A model generated the notes under the pieces. It made no database searches, was not told the DNA's origin, and was given only the letters and a program-made list of their open reading frames with translations. A DNA stretch of 6,239 bases from NCBI GenBank assembly GCA_902803675.1, contig CADCQZ010000220.1, positions 1-6,239 on the forward strand, in the 5' to 3' direction. The stretch is from an uncultured Eubacteriales bacterium. Lineage in GTDB: Bacteria > Bacillota_A > Clostridia > Christensenellales > Aristaeellaceae. Positions 4,932-6,239 of the stretch are shown here, piece after piece. The position numbers were made by a program, and so were the translations under genes. How positions within the stretch are numbered: position 1 is the first letter of the stretch; each line of letters opens with the position of its first letter.

Positions 4932-6239
4932 TTAAACTGCGGTCTTATCCCGCGCGGATATCCTTCGCGGCAGGAAGGGATCCCACCGGCCTGACAGGTA
5001 GTGGTACATGAACAGGAAAAACAGCGTCAGGTTGTGCCCGATCATGCAGCCCCAGGCGGATATGAGCCCCAGGCCCATCAGCTGCGTGCAGATGAAGGTG
5101 CCCAGGATGCGCACGCCCCACATGCCGGTCACGTTGTACACGAAGGGCGCGGTGGTCTTGCCCACGCCCTGCATCAGGCCCTCCACCACGATGGGGACAC
5201 CGTAGAAGGGTTCGGATACCGCCACCATGCGCAGCACCGTCACGCCCAGGCGGATCACCTCCTCATCCCGGCTGAACAGACGCACCAGGGGCTCCGCCAG
5301 CAGGAACAGCGCCCCGCCGGAGACGATCATCAGTCCCACCTCCAGGGGCAGCACCGTCGCTCCCAGGCGCTTGAGCCGGCCGTGGTCCCTGGCGCCCCAG
5401 GCGTTGCCGCTCAGGGTGGCCGCGGCGGTCTGCATCCCCCAGCCGGGGATGTAGAAGGCGCTCTCCACGGTGTTGGCGATGGTATGGGCCGCGGTGGAGG
5501 TGCCCCCCAGGCTGTTGATCATGGAGGCGAACACCACATAGCCGAAGGAGGTGGCGAAGCGCTGCCCCAGGTTGGGCAGGGCCACCTTGAAACAGGGCCG
5601 CAGGATGGCGCCGTCGGGGCGGAAGCTCTGCCCCCGCGGGGACACCTTCGGGTGCTTCCACAGCGCGTGGAACATGGCCGCGCCTCCGTATACGAAGGCC
5701 GCGGCGCTGGCCCACGCGGCGCCCTCCACCCCGAGGCCCGCGCCGGGCAGGGTGATGTCAAGGCCCAGGAGGGGCACCGTGCGGGTGGGATAGATCAAAA
5801 GGAAATTGAGCGCCATGTTCATCCCGTTGACCGCCATGCCGATGCGCATGGGGGTGCGGGTATCACCGGCGGACCGGAGCACCGTGCCCAGCATGATGGA
5901 GGAGGTCCTGAACAGCATGGGCATGTAAATGATCATGAAGTACCGGGCGGCCATGTCCCGGATCCGGGGATCCACCCGCATCCATACCGGCACCTGCCGG
6001 GCGGCCGAAAGGGTCACGGCCGTGAGGAGCGTGCCCAGCACCAGGGTCATCATGGCGGCCTGAGCGGCGGCCCGTTTGGCCTGCTCCGGCTTCCCGGCGC
6101 CGATCTGACGGGCGATATAGGCCAGGAACCCGATGCCCACCGCCGACACCACGCTGCCGATCATCCAGTTCACCGTGCCGGTGGCGCCCACGGCGGCGGT
6201 GGCGTCCGTGCCCAGGGAACCCACCATGGCCGTGTCGAT
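4932..6239 (-). CDS. MATE-family multidrug / organic cation exporter (N-terminus outside window)
   Basis: This integral inner-membrane antiporter is expected to expel drugs or other organic compounds using a Na+ or H+ gradient. The frame is open to the window edge; 435 residues are visible, starting IDTAMVGSLG, which matches the loop after transmembrane helix 1 (DTxMVG) in MATE proteins. ATG 6225-6227 is therefore the internal Met of this motif and not the start; about 25-40 residues including most of helix 1 are missing. The visible part holds about eleven hydrophobic segments. It also shows the internal two-fold repeat of the family: LRSAGDTRTPM (121-131) in the first half and LMQGVGKTTAPF (355-366) in the second, and IARQIGAG (42-49) mirrored by GNAWGARD (278-285). 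The C-terminus is a short basic tail ending KTAV. The gene converges on the regulator gene and is separated from it by a terminator. Substrate cannot be predicted, and no functional link to the sugar genes is evident. Confidence 0.93.
   Translation of the reverse strand: MDTAMVGSLGTDATAAVGATGTVNWMIGSVVSAVGIGFLAYIARQIGAGKPEQAKRAAAQAAMMTLVLGTLLTAVTLSAARQVPVWMRVDPRIRDMAARYFMIIYMPMLFRTSSIMLGTVLRSAGDTRTPMRIGMAVNGMNMALNFLLIYPTRTVPLLGLDITLPGAGLGVEGAAWASAAAFVYGGAAMFHALWKHPKVSPRGQSFRPDGAILRPCFKVALPNLGQRFATSFGYVVFASMINSLGGTSTAAHTIANTVESAFYIPGWGMQTAAATLSGNAWGARDHGRLKRLGATVLPLEVGLMIVSGGALFLLAEPLVRLFSRDEEVIRLGVTVLRMVAVSEPFYGVPIVVEGLMQGVGKTTAPFVYNVTGMWGVRILGTFICTQLMGLGLISAWGCMIGHNLTLFFLFMYHYLSGRWDPFLPRRISARDKTAV

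Noticed and set aside
5263..5793. Several open frames on both strands inside the MATE gene
   Set aside because: They overlap a gene with clear MATE repeats and transmembrane segments; their Arg/Pro-rich translations are frame-shifted shadows.
1..6239. Mobile element, CRISPR array, tRNA or rRNA, riboswitch, or a previously undescribed defence or metabolic system
   Set aside because: Reading both strands showed no transposase or integrase motif, no regularly spaced repeats, no cloverleaf-like sequence and no unexplained gene cluster. Every substantial open region belongs to a familiar family or is cut by the window edge.

Overview
The window reads as a chromosomal segment from a GC-rich anaerobic Firmicute (Bacillota, class Clostridia, gut or rumen type). 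This is an inference from the strong AGGAGG-like ribosome binding sites, compact operon spacing, a GC-rich coding style beside an AT-rich promoter region, and the protein families present. No rRNA or other taxonomic marker is visible, so genus-level placement is not possible.

Layout. (1) Positions 1-2927, plus strand: the 3' end of a carbohydrate-utilisation operon. It holds the C-terminal part of a protein cut off by the window edge (probably a GH32-type beta-sandwich domain), a complete cytoplasmic GH32 beta-fructosidase or sucrose-6-phosphate hydrolase, and a PfkB-family fructokinase. The gaps are 12 and 3 nt. Together they would split sucrose, sucrose-6-phosphate or small fructans and phosphorylate the released fructose for glycolysis. 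No transporter or sugar regulator is visible; if present, they lie upstream of the window. (2) Positions 2928-3016: a convergent junction with an 18-nt perfect palindrome and a strong bidirectional terminator. (3) Positions 3017-4844: a divergent pair, an NAD(H)-type short-chain dehydrogenase on the minus strand and an AraC-family regulator with an N-terminal cupin-like sensor on the plus strand. They share a 211-nt AT-rich intergenic region with a good sigma-A-type promoter (TTGATT-N17-TATAAT) reading toward the regulator. (4) Positions 4845-4931: a second convergent junction with a bidirectional terminator. (5) Positions 4932-6239, minus strand: a MATE-family multidrug/cation exporter whose first transmembrane segment lies past the window end.

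How the genes work together: the hydrolase and fructokinase form an obvious pathway. The AraC-type protein is the natural candidate regulator of the divergent dehydrogenase, possibly a sugar or polyol oxidoreductase, but the substrate cannot be read from the sequence. The MATE exporter has no evident functional link to its neighbours.

I see no tRNA, rRNA, CRISPR array, insertion sequence, phage gene or toxin-antitoxin pair, and no convincing new system. The points most worth a second look are the organisation of the divergent promoter region, the palindrome behind the fructokinase gene, and the identity of the truncated first gene.
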